A DNA stretch of 64,000 nt from Pseudothioclava nitratireducens (GTDB lineage Bacteria > Pseudomonadota > Alphaproteobacteria > Rhodobacterales > Rhodobacteraceae), in the NCBI RefSeq assembly GCF_029210495.1, contig NZ_JARGDK010000002.1:62001-126000 (forward strand), written 5' to 3'. The notes under the pieces are model-generated. The model ran no database searches. It was not told the origin of the DNA and worked only from the letters and a program-made list of their open reading frames with translations. Below, piece after piece: positions 1 through 7,931 of this stretch; the first letter of the stretch is position 1, and every line of letters begins with the position of its first letter. The position numbers and the translations under genes are program-made.

Positions 1-1202
1 GCCTGCGCGCGCTGATCGCCGAAAGCCGCATCGACATGCCCGAGGGGCTGCCCTCGGCCGCTGCGGGTCTCTTCGGTTATCTCGGTTACGACATGATCCG
101 TCTGGTCGAGCACCTGCCTGATGTGAACCCCGATCCGATCGGCGTGCCTGACGCGGTGCTGATGCGCCCTTCGGTCGTCGCGGTGCTCGACGGCGTCAAG
201 GGCGATGTGATCCTGTGCGCGCCCGCATGGGCGAGCTCGGGTCTCTCGGCGCGTGCCGCCTATGCGCAGGCCGCAGAGCGGGTGATGGATGCGCTGCGCG
301 ATCTCGACCGCGCACCCGCGCAAAGCCGCGATTTCGGCGAAGCCGCCAAGGTCGGGCCGCTCCGCTCCAACTTCACCAAAGAGGGCTATATGGCCGCGGT
401 GGAGAAGGCCAAGGACTATATCCGTGCGGGCGATATCTTTCAGGTCGTGCCCGCCCAACGCTGGGCCGCGGATTTCCCGGTGCCGCCCTTCGCGCTCTAT
501 CGCTCGCTGCGGCGCACCAACCCCTCGCCCTTCATGTTTTTCCTTAATTTCGGCGGCTTCCAGATCGTCGGTGCCAGCCCCGAGATCCTCGTGCGGCTGC
601 GCGAGAACGCGGTGACGATCCGTCCGATCGCCGGCACCCGTCCGCGTGGGGCGACGCCCGCTGAGGACAAAGCACTCGAAGAGGACCTGCTGGCCGACCG
701 GAAAGAGTTGGCCGAGCACCTGATGCTGCTCGATCTTGGCCGCAACGATGTGGGCCGCGTGGCAAAGGTGGGCACGGTCCGCCCGACCGAGAAGTTCATC
801 ATCGAGCGCTACAGCCACGTGATGCATATCGTCTCGAACGTCGTGGGCGACTTGCGCGGGGACGAAGACGCCCTCTCGGCGCTGCTTGCCGGGCTTCCGG
901 CGGGGACGGTGTCGGGTGCGCCCAAGGTCCGCGCGATGGAGATCATCGACGAGCTGGAACCCGAGAAGCGCGGCATTTATGGCGGCGGCATCGGCTATTT
1001 CGCGGCCAATGGCGAGATGGATATGTGTATCGCGCTGCGCACCGCTGTTGTGAAAGATGAGACGCTTTACATTCAGGCCGGGGGCGGCGTGGTCTATGAC
1101 AGCGACCCGGAGGCCGAATTCCAGGAAACCGTCAACAAATCCAATGCGTTGCGTAAAGCCGCCGAGGATGCCGGCCTGTTCGCGGGCCATGGTAACAGCT
1201 AA
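1..1202 (+). CDS. trpE: Anthranilate synthase component I, 5'-truncated by window edge
   Basis: Converts chorismate and ammonia (delivered by TrpG) to anthranilate, the first committed step of tryptophan synthesis, in the cytoplasm. The frame is open from base 3, so the gene begins upstream; about 399 residues are visible and roughly 100 are missing compared with the usual 500. The chorismate-binding domain is intact: FQVVPAQRW, IRPIAGTRPRG, LLDLGRNDVGRV, the PAGTVSGAPKVRAMEIIDE segment and the QAGGGVVYDSDPEAEFQET segment all appear in the normal order. It stops at TAA 1200-1202 and is followed by a strong terminator. It is separated from trpG by a convergently oriented gene, an arrangement I regard as usual in Rhodobacteraceae. 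Confidence 0.96.
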   Translation, partial: LRALIAESRIDMPEGLPSAAAGLFGYLGYDMIRLVEHLPDVNPDPIGVPDAVLMRPSVVAVLDGVKGDVILCAPAWASSGLSARAAYAQAAERVMDALRDLDRAPAQSRDFGEAAKVGPLRSNFTKEGYMAAVEKAKDYIRAGDIFQVVPAQRWAADFPVPPFALYRSLRRTNPSPFMFFLNFGGFQIVGASPEILVRLRENAVTIRPIAGTRPRGATPAEDKALEEDLLADRKELAEHLMLLDLGRNDVGRVAKVGTVRPTEKFIIERYSHVMHIVSNVVGDLRGDEDALSALLAGLPAGTVSGAPKVRAMEIIDELEPEKRGIYGGGIGYFAANGEMDMCIALRTAVVKDETLYIQAGGGVVYDSDPEAEFQETVNKSNALRKAAEDAGLFAGHGNS

Positions 1203-1225
1203 CGCCACGCAAGCGCAGACATGAG

Positions 1226-1252
1226 AACGGGCCGGAATTCCGGCCCGTTTTT
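1226..1252 (+). terminator. Rho-independent terminator after trpE
   Basis: A perfect 24-base palindrome at 1226-1249 (AACGGGCCGGAA and its complement) runs directly into a T-run at 1248-1252. It lies 24 bases past the trpE stop, between trpE and the convergent deacetylase-like gene. There is no T-run on the minus strand side, so it mainly serves trpE. Confidence 0.85.
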
Positions 1253-1278
1253 AAATGCGACAGGCAAGCTGAGCCCGC

Positions 1279-2847
1279 CTACTCGACCGAGACCCCCTCG
1301 GCCCGCAGCGCCACAGCCGAGGCCGGAGCCAAGGCCACGGATTTCTCTGCAACCGGCACCCAGCCGCTCAGGCCCGCGATCGATTCCGGCCACGCGCTCA
1401 GCATGACCGTGACCGCCCCACCCTTTTGCGCCTCGAACGCCGCGCGCGACAGCATCCGCTCGATCACCGGGCCGCGCTCGCGCCCCTGATCAATGACGCG
1501 CCAGACCGCGCTCCGCGGCAGCTTGGCGCTTGCGGCAAGCTGATCGGCGGCGTTGAGGCCCTGATTCTGCGTGATGACACCCAGCCCTTCGCGGGCGAGA
1601 ATGTCGATCATCGGCTGCACGAGGGCGCGCTTGTTCTGGAAAACGGGCTGCGGGGCTTCGACGACGGCCACCGCCTCGGGGATGGCCGCGCGCCAAGCCT
1701 CGACCGCCACTTCGATATCGGTCGCGCTGGCCTGTTCGGGGATCGCGCTGGCGAGGATCGCCACCTCGAACCCGTCCGCACGGAACGCCTCTGCCGCGGC
1801 GCGGGCATCGGGGCGCGTGGGGTCAATGGCAATGGTCATCGGAATGCCAAGCGCCTTGATCGTGTCGCGGTCGAGCCCCCCGGCTGCCACGCCGGGGTCG
1901 ATCAGAACCACCGAATAAAGCGGCACATTTTCGGGGGCGGCAAAACTCTGGGCGAAGCGCCGGATCGGCGGCGCGTCAAGGTCGGGCGCAGCTGCCTCCT
2001 CGTCATCGGCGGCCGCCTCGGCCTCCTCCGCGCGACCTTTGCCGATGGTCGGCAAGCGACCCGTTGTCACCCCTTCGGCGTTGCGAAAGCCGGTCGCCGG
2101 CGTGCCGGGGGCCGCGCTCGGCTTGTTCAGGGTGATGACGCGCGGCTTGGCGGGGGCTTCGACGCTATCCGGCATGGCCTCCTCGGCGGGCAGAATGGGA
2201 ACGGCATCCGCGCCAGCACCCGGCGGCTCGGGGCTGGGTTGCTCTGCCGGGGCATCCGGCGCAACGGCCAACGGAGGCTCTGGCTGCGGCACGGGTGGCG
2301 TCGCCTCCACCGGGGCGAGCGCAGGCGTCGTCACCTCGCCGGGCGGCGGCACCGGCACCGGGCTTTCGCCGCTCGGATAAGAGGACAGCGCATTCTCTGC
2401 GGGCGCTGGCACCAATTGCGGCTCGGGCGGCGCGTCGATTGCCTCCGGGCGGGCCGCGGGTTCGGTTCCGGCCAAGGCAAGCTGATCGGTGTCGGCCTCG
2501 GGTGCGGGCACGGCGGGGGCCTCGGCGGCGGGCAGCCCCGGCGTCTGGGCAGGGTCCGGTCGCTGTGGCAGGACATCCGAGGGGCCACGCGCGAATTCCG
2601 ATTCCGCGGGAACCTCGATGACGGGCGGCGGCTCTGCCGCAGGGGCCGCCGCCGGTTTCTGGGCCGCCGCTTCGGGCACCTCCGGCGTCGGATCAAGGGC
2701 GGGCGTCGGCGTGGGGAGAGAAGCGAGCGCCGTATTGAGGTTGGCGCCGGGCGCGGCGGGCAAAGGCGTCACCAGCGATGTGACGCCAAGGCCCAACACC
2801 GCCACCAGTGCCCCAGACCCGATGCCCGCCATCATACCACGCGCCAT
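1279..2847 (-). CDS. Divergent polysaccharide deacetylase-family protein with long Pro/Ala linker
   Basis: The 522-residue protein has an N-terminal membrane anchor or uncleaved signal (about residues 8-28), a Pro/Ala/Glu-rich linker (about 30-300) and a C-terminal fold (about 308-520) that resembles the divergent polysaccharide deacetylase family (YibQ type): VPLYSVVLIDPG, then a segment on ageing the address ALGIPMTIAIDP, and the tail with VITQNQGLNAADQ. It is probably exported and tethered to the inner membrane, facing the envelope. At residues 361-371 (EVAILASAIPE), where classical relatives carry an H-x-P-M-E-like motif, no His is present, so catalysis is doubtful. The start has a GAGAGGG ribosome site eight bases upstream. 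The enzyme's substrate, if any, is unknown. Confidence 0.75.
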   Translation of the reverse strand: MARGMMAGIGSGALVAVLGLGVTSLVTPLPAAPGANLNTALASLPTPTPALDPTPEVPEAAAQKPAAAPAAEPPPVIEVPAESEFARGPSDVLPQRPDPAQTPGLPAAEAPAVPAPEADTDQLALAGTEPAARPEAIDAPPEPQLVPAPAENALSSYPSGESPVPVPPPGEVTTPALAPVEATPPVPQPEPPLAVAPDAPAEQPSPEPPGAGADAVPILPAEEAMPDSVEAPAKPRVITLNKPSAAPGTPATGFRNAEGVTTGRLPTIGKGRAEEAEAAADDEEAAAPDLDAPPIRRFAQSFAAPENVPLYSVVLIDPGVAAGGLDRDTIKALGIPMTIAIDPTRPDARAAAEAFRADGFEVAILASAIPEQASATDIEVAVEAWRAAIPEAVAVVEAPQPVFQNKRALVQPMIDILAREGLGVITQNQGLNAADQLAASAKLPRSAVWRVIDQGRERGPVIERMLSRAAFEAQKGGAVTVMLSAWPESIAGLSGWVPVAEKSVALAPASAVALRAEGVSVE

Positions 2848-2931
2848 ACGCTCTGCCCTCTCGACCTTTTCTCATGCCCCGCGGCGGCGATTCTCGCCCT
2901 CGGGCCTTGACCCCGGCGCGGCGCTTTGAGC

Positions 2932-2993
2932 ATGTATAGCGCGACGAATTCTCCGGTTCACCCCTGAATTCCGGAGCAAGCGGGAAATCCCGC
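2932..2993 (+). promoter_or_regulatory. trpGDC leader region with two hairpins
   Basis: Between the divergent gene start (2847) and trpG (3020) lie two short inverted repeats: CTCCGG (2951-2956) with CCGGAG (2971-2976), and GCGGGA-AA-TCCCGC (2980-2993). The first overlaps two GAATTC copies 14 bases apart. An 11-codon ORF starts at ATG 2932 but has no Trp codons, so this is not a classical trp attenuator. Function is inferred only from position and symmetry. Confidence 0.3.
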
Positions 2994-3019
2994 AAAACCG
3001 CCGACAGAAAGCCGCCACC

Positions 3020-3607
3020 ATGCTTTTGCTCATCGATAATTACGACAGTTTCACCTACAACCTCGTCCATTATTTCGGCGAGCTTGGCGCGGATGTGAAG
3101 GTCGTGCGCAATGATGCGCTGAATGTTCAGGACGCGATGGGCATGGGGGCCGAGGCCATCGTGCTCTCGCCCGGCCCCTGCGACCCGGCGCAGGCGGGCA
3201 TCTGCCTGCCGCTGACGCTGGCCGCGGCCGAGGCTAAGCTGCCGCTCTTGGGCGTGTGTCTGGGCCATCAGACCATCGGAGAGGCCTTCGGTGGCAAGGT
3301 CGTGCGCGCGGGCGAGATCGTGCACGGCAAGATGGGCACGATCCATCACGCCGGCAAAGGCGTGTTCCGCGGCCTGCCCTCGCCCTTCGAGGCCACCCGC
3401 TACCACTCGCTCATCGTCGAGCGCGAGACCCTGCCCGATTGCCTTGAGGTCACTGCATGGCTCGAAGGCGGCATGATCATGGGGCTGCGACACCGTGAGC
3501 TGCTGATCGAGGGCGTGCAATTCCACCCCGAGTCCATCGCCTCCGAGCACGGCCACCAACTGATCCGCAACTTCCTCGACGAGGCCAAGGTGAAGGTGGC
3601 GGCATGA
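3020..3607 (+). CDS. trpG: Anthranilate synthase component II (glutamine amidotransferase)
   Basis: This class I glutamine amidotransferase of 195 residues supplies ammonia to TrpE. The catalytic triad is visible: Cys80 in GVCLGHQ, and His169 and Glu171 in FHPES. The N-terminus [13 protein letters not shown] and the oxyanion segment LSPGPCDP are typical of TrpG/PabA. It heads a tightly coupled trpG-trpD-trpC-moaC run with four-base ATGA overlaps. PabA activity in folate synthesis as a second role is possible, since TrpG and PabA cannot be separated by sequence alone; the adjacent trpD and trpC favour TrpG. Confidence 0.96.
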   Translation: MLLLIDNYDSFTYNLVHYFGELGADVKVVRNDALNVQDAMGMGAEAIVLSPGPCDPAQAGICLPLTLAAAEAKLPLLGVCLGHQTIGEAFGGKVVRAGEIVHGKMGTIHHAGKGVFRGLPSPFEATRYHSLIVERETLPDCLEVTAWLEGGMIMGLRHRELLIEGVQFHPESIASEHGHQLIRNFLDEAKVKVAA

Positions 3608-4626
3608 GCGACGCGATGAAACCGCTGATCTTCGCGGCCTCCGAAGGGCCGCTGAGCCGCGCACAGGCCGAGGCCGCGTTCGAAATCCTGTTCAACGGCG
3701 AGGCGACGCCCGCGCAAATCGGCGGGCTGCTGATGGCGCTGCGCGCACGCGGTGAATCGGTCGCGGAATATGCCGCCGCCGCCGCCGCGATGCGCGCAAA
3801 ATGCGTCCCCGTCACCGCCCCTGAAGGCGCAATGGATATCGTCGGCACCGGTGGCGACGGGATGCACACGCTCAATATCTCTACCGCCACGGCCTTTGTC
3901 GTCGCGGGCGCGGGCGTCCCGGTCGCCAAGCACGGCAACCGCGCGGCAAGCTCGAAATCGGGCACGGCGGATGTGCAGACCGAACTGGGCGTCGATGTGA
4001 TGGCGGGCCCCGCCGCGACAGAGCGCGGCCTGCGCGAGGCGGGTATCGGCTTCATGATGGCGCAAATTCACCACCCGGCGATGAAACATGTCATGCCGGT
4101 GCGGCTTGAGCTGGGCTGCAAGACGATTTTCAACATCCTTGGGCCGCTGACCAACCCGGCGGGCGTCAAGCGGCAACTGACCGGGGCCTTCGCGCCCGAT
4201 CTGATCTTCCCGATGGCGGAAACGCTCGGGATGCTCGGCTCCGAAAAGGCATGGCTCGTACACGGGTCGGACGGCACCGACGAGATCACCATCACCGGCA
4301 CGACCGAAGTCGCGGCGCTGGAGAACGGCAAGGTCAAGGGCCTCACGATCCACCCCGAGGATGCGGGCCTGCCGGTCCATCCGTTCAAGGATATCGTGGG
4401 CGGCACGCCCGCCGAGAATGCCGCCGCCATCCGCGCCCTCTTCGCAGGCGAGAAATCGGCCTATCGCGATGCCGTTTTGCTCAACGCAGCCGCCGCTCTG
4501 GTCGTCGCCGACAAGGCCTCTGACCTGAAATCGGGCGTTGAGATCGCCGCTCAGGCCATCGACAGCGGGGCCGCGCAGCGTGCGCTGGAAACGCTGGCCC
4601 GGATCACGCAAGAGGCGAGCGCATGA
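3604..4626 (+). CDS. trpD: Anthranilate phosphoribosyltransferase
   Basis: Transfers phosphoribose from PRPP to anthranilate, the second step of the tryptophan branch. The 340-residue length is normal. The PRPP-binding motif GTGGD is at residues 81-85, followed by LNISTATAF and [12 protein letters not shown] (109-120), and later the anthranilate-site segment GPLTNPAG. It overlaps trpG by four bases and trpC by four bases, so it is translationally coupled within the operon. Confidence 0.97.
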   Translation: MSDAMKPLIFAASEGPLSRAQAEAAFEILFNGEATPAQIGGLLMALRARGESVAEYAAAAAAMRAKCVPVTAPEGAMDIVGTGGDGMHTLNISTATAFVVAGAGVPVAKHGNRAASSKSGTADVQTELGVDVMAGPAATERGLREAGIGFMMAQIHHPAMKHVMPVRLELGCKTIFNILGPLTNPAGVKRQLTGAFAPDLIFPMAETLGMLGSEKAWLVHGSDGTDEITITGTTEVAALENGKVKGLTIHPEDAGLPVHPFKDIVGGTPAENAAAIRALFAGEKSAYRDAVLLNAAAALVVADKASDLKSGVEIAAQAIDSGAAQRALETLARITQEASA

Positions 4627-5417
4627 ACATTCTCGACAAGATCAAAGCCTACAAGCTTGAGGAAGTCGCTGCTGCGAAAGCAGCCCGCCCGCTTGCAGAG
4701 GTAGAGGCGGCCGCGCGCGCGCAAGCCCCCACCCGTGGTTTCGCCAAGTCCCTGACCGCAAAGACGGAAACCGGATACGGGTTGATTGCCGAGATCAAGA
4801 AAGCCTCGCCATCGAAGGGCCTCATTCGCCCCGATTTCGACCCGCCCGCGCTCGCCCGCGCCTATGAGGCCGGGGGCGCTGCCTGCCTGTCGGTGCTCAC
4901 CGATACGCCCTCGTTCCAGGGCGCGCCCGAGTTCCTGACCGCCGCGCGCGATGCGTGTTCGTTGCCGGCGCTGCGCAAGGATTTCCTCTATGACATCTAT
5001 CAGGTGGCCGAGGCCCGCGCCTGGGGGGCTGATTGCATCCTGATCATCATGGCCTCGGTCGAGGACGCGCTCGCCGCCGAACTGGAGGCCGCCGCCTTCG
5101 ACTGGGGCATGGATGTGCTGGTCGAGGTTCATGACGCCGAAGAACTCGACCGCGCGCTGAAAGTCACGCGCTCGCCGCTCTTGGGCGTGAACAACCGCAA
5201 CCTCAAGACCTTTGAGGTAACGCTCGACGTGACCCGCCAGCTTGCGCCGACGATCCTTGGCGAAGGCCGCGATCTGGTCTGCGAGAGCGGCCTTTTCACC
5301 CCCGCCGATCTGGCCGATATGGCCGCCATCGGCGCGCGGCGCTTCCTGATCGGTGAAAGCCTGATGCGACAGGACGATGTCGCCGCCGCTACGAAAACGC
5401 TTCTGGAGGTCGCATGA
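4623..5417 (+). CDS. trpC: Indole-3-glycerol-phosphate synthase
   Basis: Ring-closes carboxyphenylamino-deoxyribulose phosphate to indole-3-glycerol phosphate. The 264-residue single-domain TIM barrel shows the family segments [44 protein letters not shown] and a terminal phosphate-binding FLIGESLMR. There is no fused TrpF domain. It overlaps trpD (4623-4626) and moaC (5414-5417), linking tryptophan genes to molybdenum cofactor genes in one transcript. Confidence 0.97.
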   Translation: MNILDKIKAYKLEEVAAAKAARPLAEVEAAARAQAPTRGFAKSLTAKTETGYGLIAEIKKASPSKGLIRPDFDPPALARAYEAGGAACLSVLTDTPSFQGAPEFLTAARDACSLPALRKDFLYDIYQVAEARAWGADCILIIMASVEDALAAELEAAAFDWGMDVLVEVHDAEELDRALKVTRSPLLGVNNRNLKTFEVTLDVTRQLAPTILGEGRDLVCESGLFTPADLADMAAIGARRFLIGESLMRQDDVAAATKTLLEVA

Positions 5418-5884
5418 GTCTCAGCCATTTCGACAAGGACGGCCAAGCCCATATGGTCGATGTCTCGGAGAAGGCCGTGACCGACCGTATCGCGGTGGCC
5501 GAAGGTGCGGTGCGCATGCGGCCCGAGACGCTGGACTATGTCCTCAAGGGGACCGCGAAGAAGGGCGATGTGCTGGGGATCGCGCGGATTGCCGGGATCA
5601 TGGCGGCCAAGAAAACCGCCGATCTGATCCCGCTTTGCCACCCGCTGCCGATCACCAAGGTGACGCTCGATCTGACGCCCGACACCGATCTTCCGGGGGT
5701 TCGGATTTCGGCCACGGTCAAGACCTCGGGCCAGACCGGCGTCGAGATGGAGGCGCTGACGGCGGTCTCGGTCGCGGGGCTCACCGTCTATGACATGCTC
5801 AAGGCGGTCGAGAAATCCATGGTCATCGAAGTTATCCGCGTTACCCTAAAAGATGGCGGAAAATCAGGTCGTTACGAGGCTTAA
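5414..5884 (+). CDS. moaC: Cyclic pyranopterin monophosphate synthase
   Basis: Converts the MoaA product to cyclic pyranopterin monophosphate in molybdenum cofactor synthesis. The 156-residue protein has the family signatures [13 protein letters not shown] and [13 protein letters not shown], which carry the substrate and catalytic residues. It overlaps trpC by four bases and is followed 12-18 bases later by moeA. The cofactor made with MoeA is required by the sulfane dehydrogenase subunit SoxC encoded further on. Confidence 0.96.
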   Translation: MSLSHFDKDGQAHMVDVSEKAVTDRIAVAEGAVRMRPETLDYVLKGTAKKGDVLGIARIAGIMAAKKTADLIPLCHPLPITKVTLDLTPDTDLPGVRISATVKTSGQTGVEMEALTAVSVAGLTVYDMLKAVEKSMVIEVIRVTLKDGGKSGRYEA

Positions 5885-5902
5885 TTAAAGTAGGACGTGA
5901 AG

Positions 5903-7090
5903 ATGATCCCGGTTCAGGATGCCCTGGAGAAAGTGCTGGCGCTGGTGGCGCCGCTCGAGGCCGAAACCGTGGCCCTGCGCGACGCGCTTGGGCGAGTCAT
6001 GGCGGCACCCGCCATTGCGGGGCTGAACCAACCGCCCTTTTCGGCCTCTGCGATGGATGGCTATTGGCTGGCCGAAGCCGACCATCAGCCCGGCGCCCGG
6101 TTGAAGGTGGTCGAGGGTGAGGCCGCCGCCGGTCGCAGCTTTGGCGGCACGCTGGCTCGGGGTCAGGCGGTTCGCATCTTCACCGGCGCCCCCGTGCCCG
6201 CCGATACCGGCGTGGTCGTGCTACAGGAGAATGTCACGCGCAGCGGCGACACCATCACGCTGCCCGAAACGCTGGAAAGCAATCACAATATTCGTCCGCT
6301 TGGACAGGATTTCACCAAGGGTGAGTCCTTCCACCCCAAGCGGCGGCTGAGCGCCCGCGATCTCGGCTTGCTGGCGGCGATGAACGTGCCCGAGGTTGCC
6401 GTGCACCGCCGTCCGGTCGTGGCGATCATCGCCACCGGCGACGAGCTGGTCATGCCCGGCGAAAGCCCCGGCCCCGATCAGATCCTGTGTTCGAACAACT
6501 TCCTCATCGGCGCGATGGCCGAAGCCGCCGGGGCAGAGGTGCGGATGCTGCCGATCGCGCGCGACGATGCCGAAAGCCTGCGGACGGTCTTTGCGCTCGC
6601 CCAAGGGGCCGATCTTGTGGTGACCTCGGGCGGCGCCTCGGTGGGCGAGCATGATCTGGTCGGCACGGTCGCGGCAGAGCTTGGTCTGGAGCGCGCCTTC
6701 TGGAAGATCGCAATGCGTCCGGGTAAGCCCCTGATGGCCGGGCGTCTGGGCGATGCGGCAATGCTCGGTTTGCCCGGCAATCCGGTCTCCGCGACGGTCT
6801 GCGGGCACCTGTTCCTGCTGCCGATGCTGGAGCGGATGCAGGGGCTCGAGGCGGGGCACCGGCTGCAACAGGCCGTGCTGACCGATCCTGTCGGCCCCAC
6901 CGGCCCGCGCACCCATTACATGCGTGCGAAACTGACCCCACAAGACGGCGCCCTGCCCGCGATCACGGCCTTCTCCAACCAGGATTCCGCGCTCTTGGGC
7001 GTGCTCTCCGAGGCAGACGCCCTGCTTGTGCGGCCCTTGGGGGACGGCCCGCGAGCCGCGGGTGACATCGTCGGGTATCTGCCGCTGTGA
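5903..7090 (+). CDS. moeA: Molybdopterin molybdenumtransferase
   Basis: Inserts molybdate into adenylylated molybdopterin. It shows the MoeA motifs AMDGYWLA, IFTGAPVP, VAIIATGDELV, SGGASVGEHDLV, RPGKPLM and LPGNPVSA in order. I chose ATG 5903 (395 residues): the AGGA at 5892-5895 sits seven bases before it. A GTG two codons upstream (5897) would leave the ribosome site almost touching the start. No separate promoter is evident, so it is probably cotranscribed with moaC. Confidence 0.95.
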   Translation: MIPVQDALEKVLALVAPLEAETVALRDALGRVMAAPAIAGLNQPPFSASAMDGYWLAEADHQPGARLKVVEGEAAAGRSFGGTLARGQAVRIFTGAPVPADTGVVVLQENVTRSGDTITLPETLESNHNIRPLGQDFTKGESFHPKRRLSARDLGLLAAMNVPEVAVHRRPVVAIIATGDELVMPGESPGPDQILCSNNFLIGAMAEAAGAEVRMLPIARDDAESLRTVFALAQGADLVVTSGGASVGEHDLVGTVAAELGLERAFWKIAMRPGKPLMAGRLGDAAMLGLPGNPVSATVCGHLFLLPMLERMQGLEAGHRLQQAVLTDPVGPTGPRTHYMRAKLTPQDGALPAITAFSNQDSALLGVLSEADALLVRPLGDGPRAAGDIVGYLPL

Positions 7091-7112
7091 TCCAGGGATC
7101 GGCGCGGCGGCG

Positions 7113-7152
7113 TTGACACGAAAGCCGAACAAGATTAGAACTTAAGGCGAAC
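7113..7152 (+). promoter_or_regulatory. lexA promoter with tandem SOS boxes
   Basis: Three GAAC units are spaced by exactly seven bases: 7127-7130, 7138-7141 and 7149-7152. This gives two overlapping copies of the alphaproteobacterial LexA box GAAC-N7-GAAC. A TTGACA -35 box lies at 7113-7118 and the first LexA box covers the place where the -10 element would be, so LexA would block its own promoter. The boxes end 31 bases before the lexA start. Confidence 0.85.
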
Positions 7153-7183
7153 TCTGGGTGCTGTCTGTCACGAAGGGAAGCCG

Positions 7184-7873
7184 ATGCTGACGCGCAAACA
7201 ACTGGAATTGTTGGAATTTATCCAAAAACGGATGGCCCGCGATGGCGTTCCGCCTTCGTTCGACGAGATGAAAGACGCGCTCGATCTGCGCTCCAAATCG
7301 GGGATTCACCGGCTGATTACGGCGCTTGAGGAGCGCGGCTTCATTCGCCGCCTCGCCCATCGGGCGCGTGCCATCGAGATCGTGAAACTGCCCGACACGC
7401 TGGAGAAAAAGGGCGGGTTCTCGCCGCGTGTGATCGAGGGCGACAAGACCGATCCGCCCGCCGGCGCGATGCCGATCGACACCGTTCATGCGCTGGAGCT
7501 TCCGGTGATGGGCCGGATCGCCGCAGGTGTGCCGATCGAGGCGATTTCCGAGGTCTCGCACCATGTTGCGGTGCCCGGCTCGATGATCGGTGGGCGCGGC
7601 GAGCATTACGCTCTGGAGGTCAAAGGCGACTCGATGATCGAGGCCGGGATCAATGATGGCGACATCGTCGTGATCCGCGAACAGACCACCGCCGAGAATG
7701 GCGATATCGTGGTCGCGCTGGTCGAGGATCACGAGGCGACGCTCAAGCGCTTTTATCGCCGCAACGGGATGATCGCGCTCGAAGCGGCAAACCCCGCCTA
7801 TGAAACACGGCTCCTGCGCGACGATCAGATCAAGGTGCAAGGCCGTCTGGTTGGGCTGATCCGCAGCTACTGA
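7184..7873 (+). CDS. lexA: LexA repressor
   Basis: SOS repressor with self-cleavage activated by RecA. The 229-residue protein has an N-terminal winged helix (about 1-70, [15 protein letters not shown] and [17 protein letters not shown]) and a C-terminal S24 peptidase-like domain. The cleavage bond is Ala114-Gly115 (GRIAAGVP), the nucleophile is Ser150 in GDSM and the general base is Lys188 in TLKRF. The alphaproteobacterial-type operators just upstream indicate autoregulation. Confidence 0.97.
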   Translation: MLTRKQLELLEFIQKRMARDGVPPSFDEMKDALDLRSKSGIHRLITALEERGFIRRLAHRARAIEIVKLPDTLEKKGGFSPRVIEGDKTDPPAGAMPIDTVHALELPVMGRIAAGVPIEAISEVSHHVAVPGSMIGGRGEHYALEVKGDSMIEAGINDGDIVVIREQTTAENGDIVVALVEDHEATLKRFYRRNGMIALEAANPAYETRLLRDDQIKVQGRLVGLIRSY

Positions 7874-7894
7874 AGTTGATGTGACGGCATAAAC

Positions 7895-7916
7895 GGCGCC
7901 CTCTCGGGGGCGCCTT
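7895..7916. terminator. Hairpin between convergent lexA and comEC
   Basis: GGCGCCC (7895-7901) pairs with GGGCGCC (7908-7914) in the 58-base gap between the lexA and comEC stops. The T-run after it is poor, so termination may be weak or depend on Rho. Confidence 0.5.
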
Positions 7917-7931
7917 CGTCACATCTGGTCG

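Noticed and set aside
1426-2910. A 494-codon frame opposite the deacetylase-like gene
   Set aside because: Very Arg/Gly/His-rich composition and full overlap with a gene that has a normal anchor, linker and folded domain.
2932-2967. An 11-codon ORF upstream of trpG as a trp leader peptide
   Set aside because: It has no Trp codons and no ribosome site, so ribosome-mediated attenuation by tryptophan cannot work through it.
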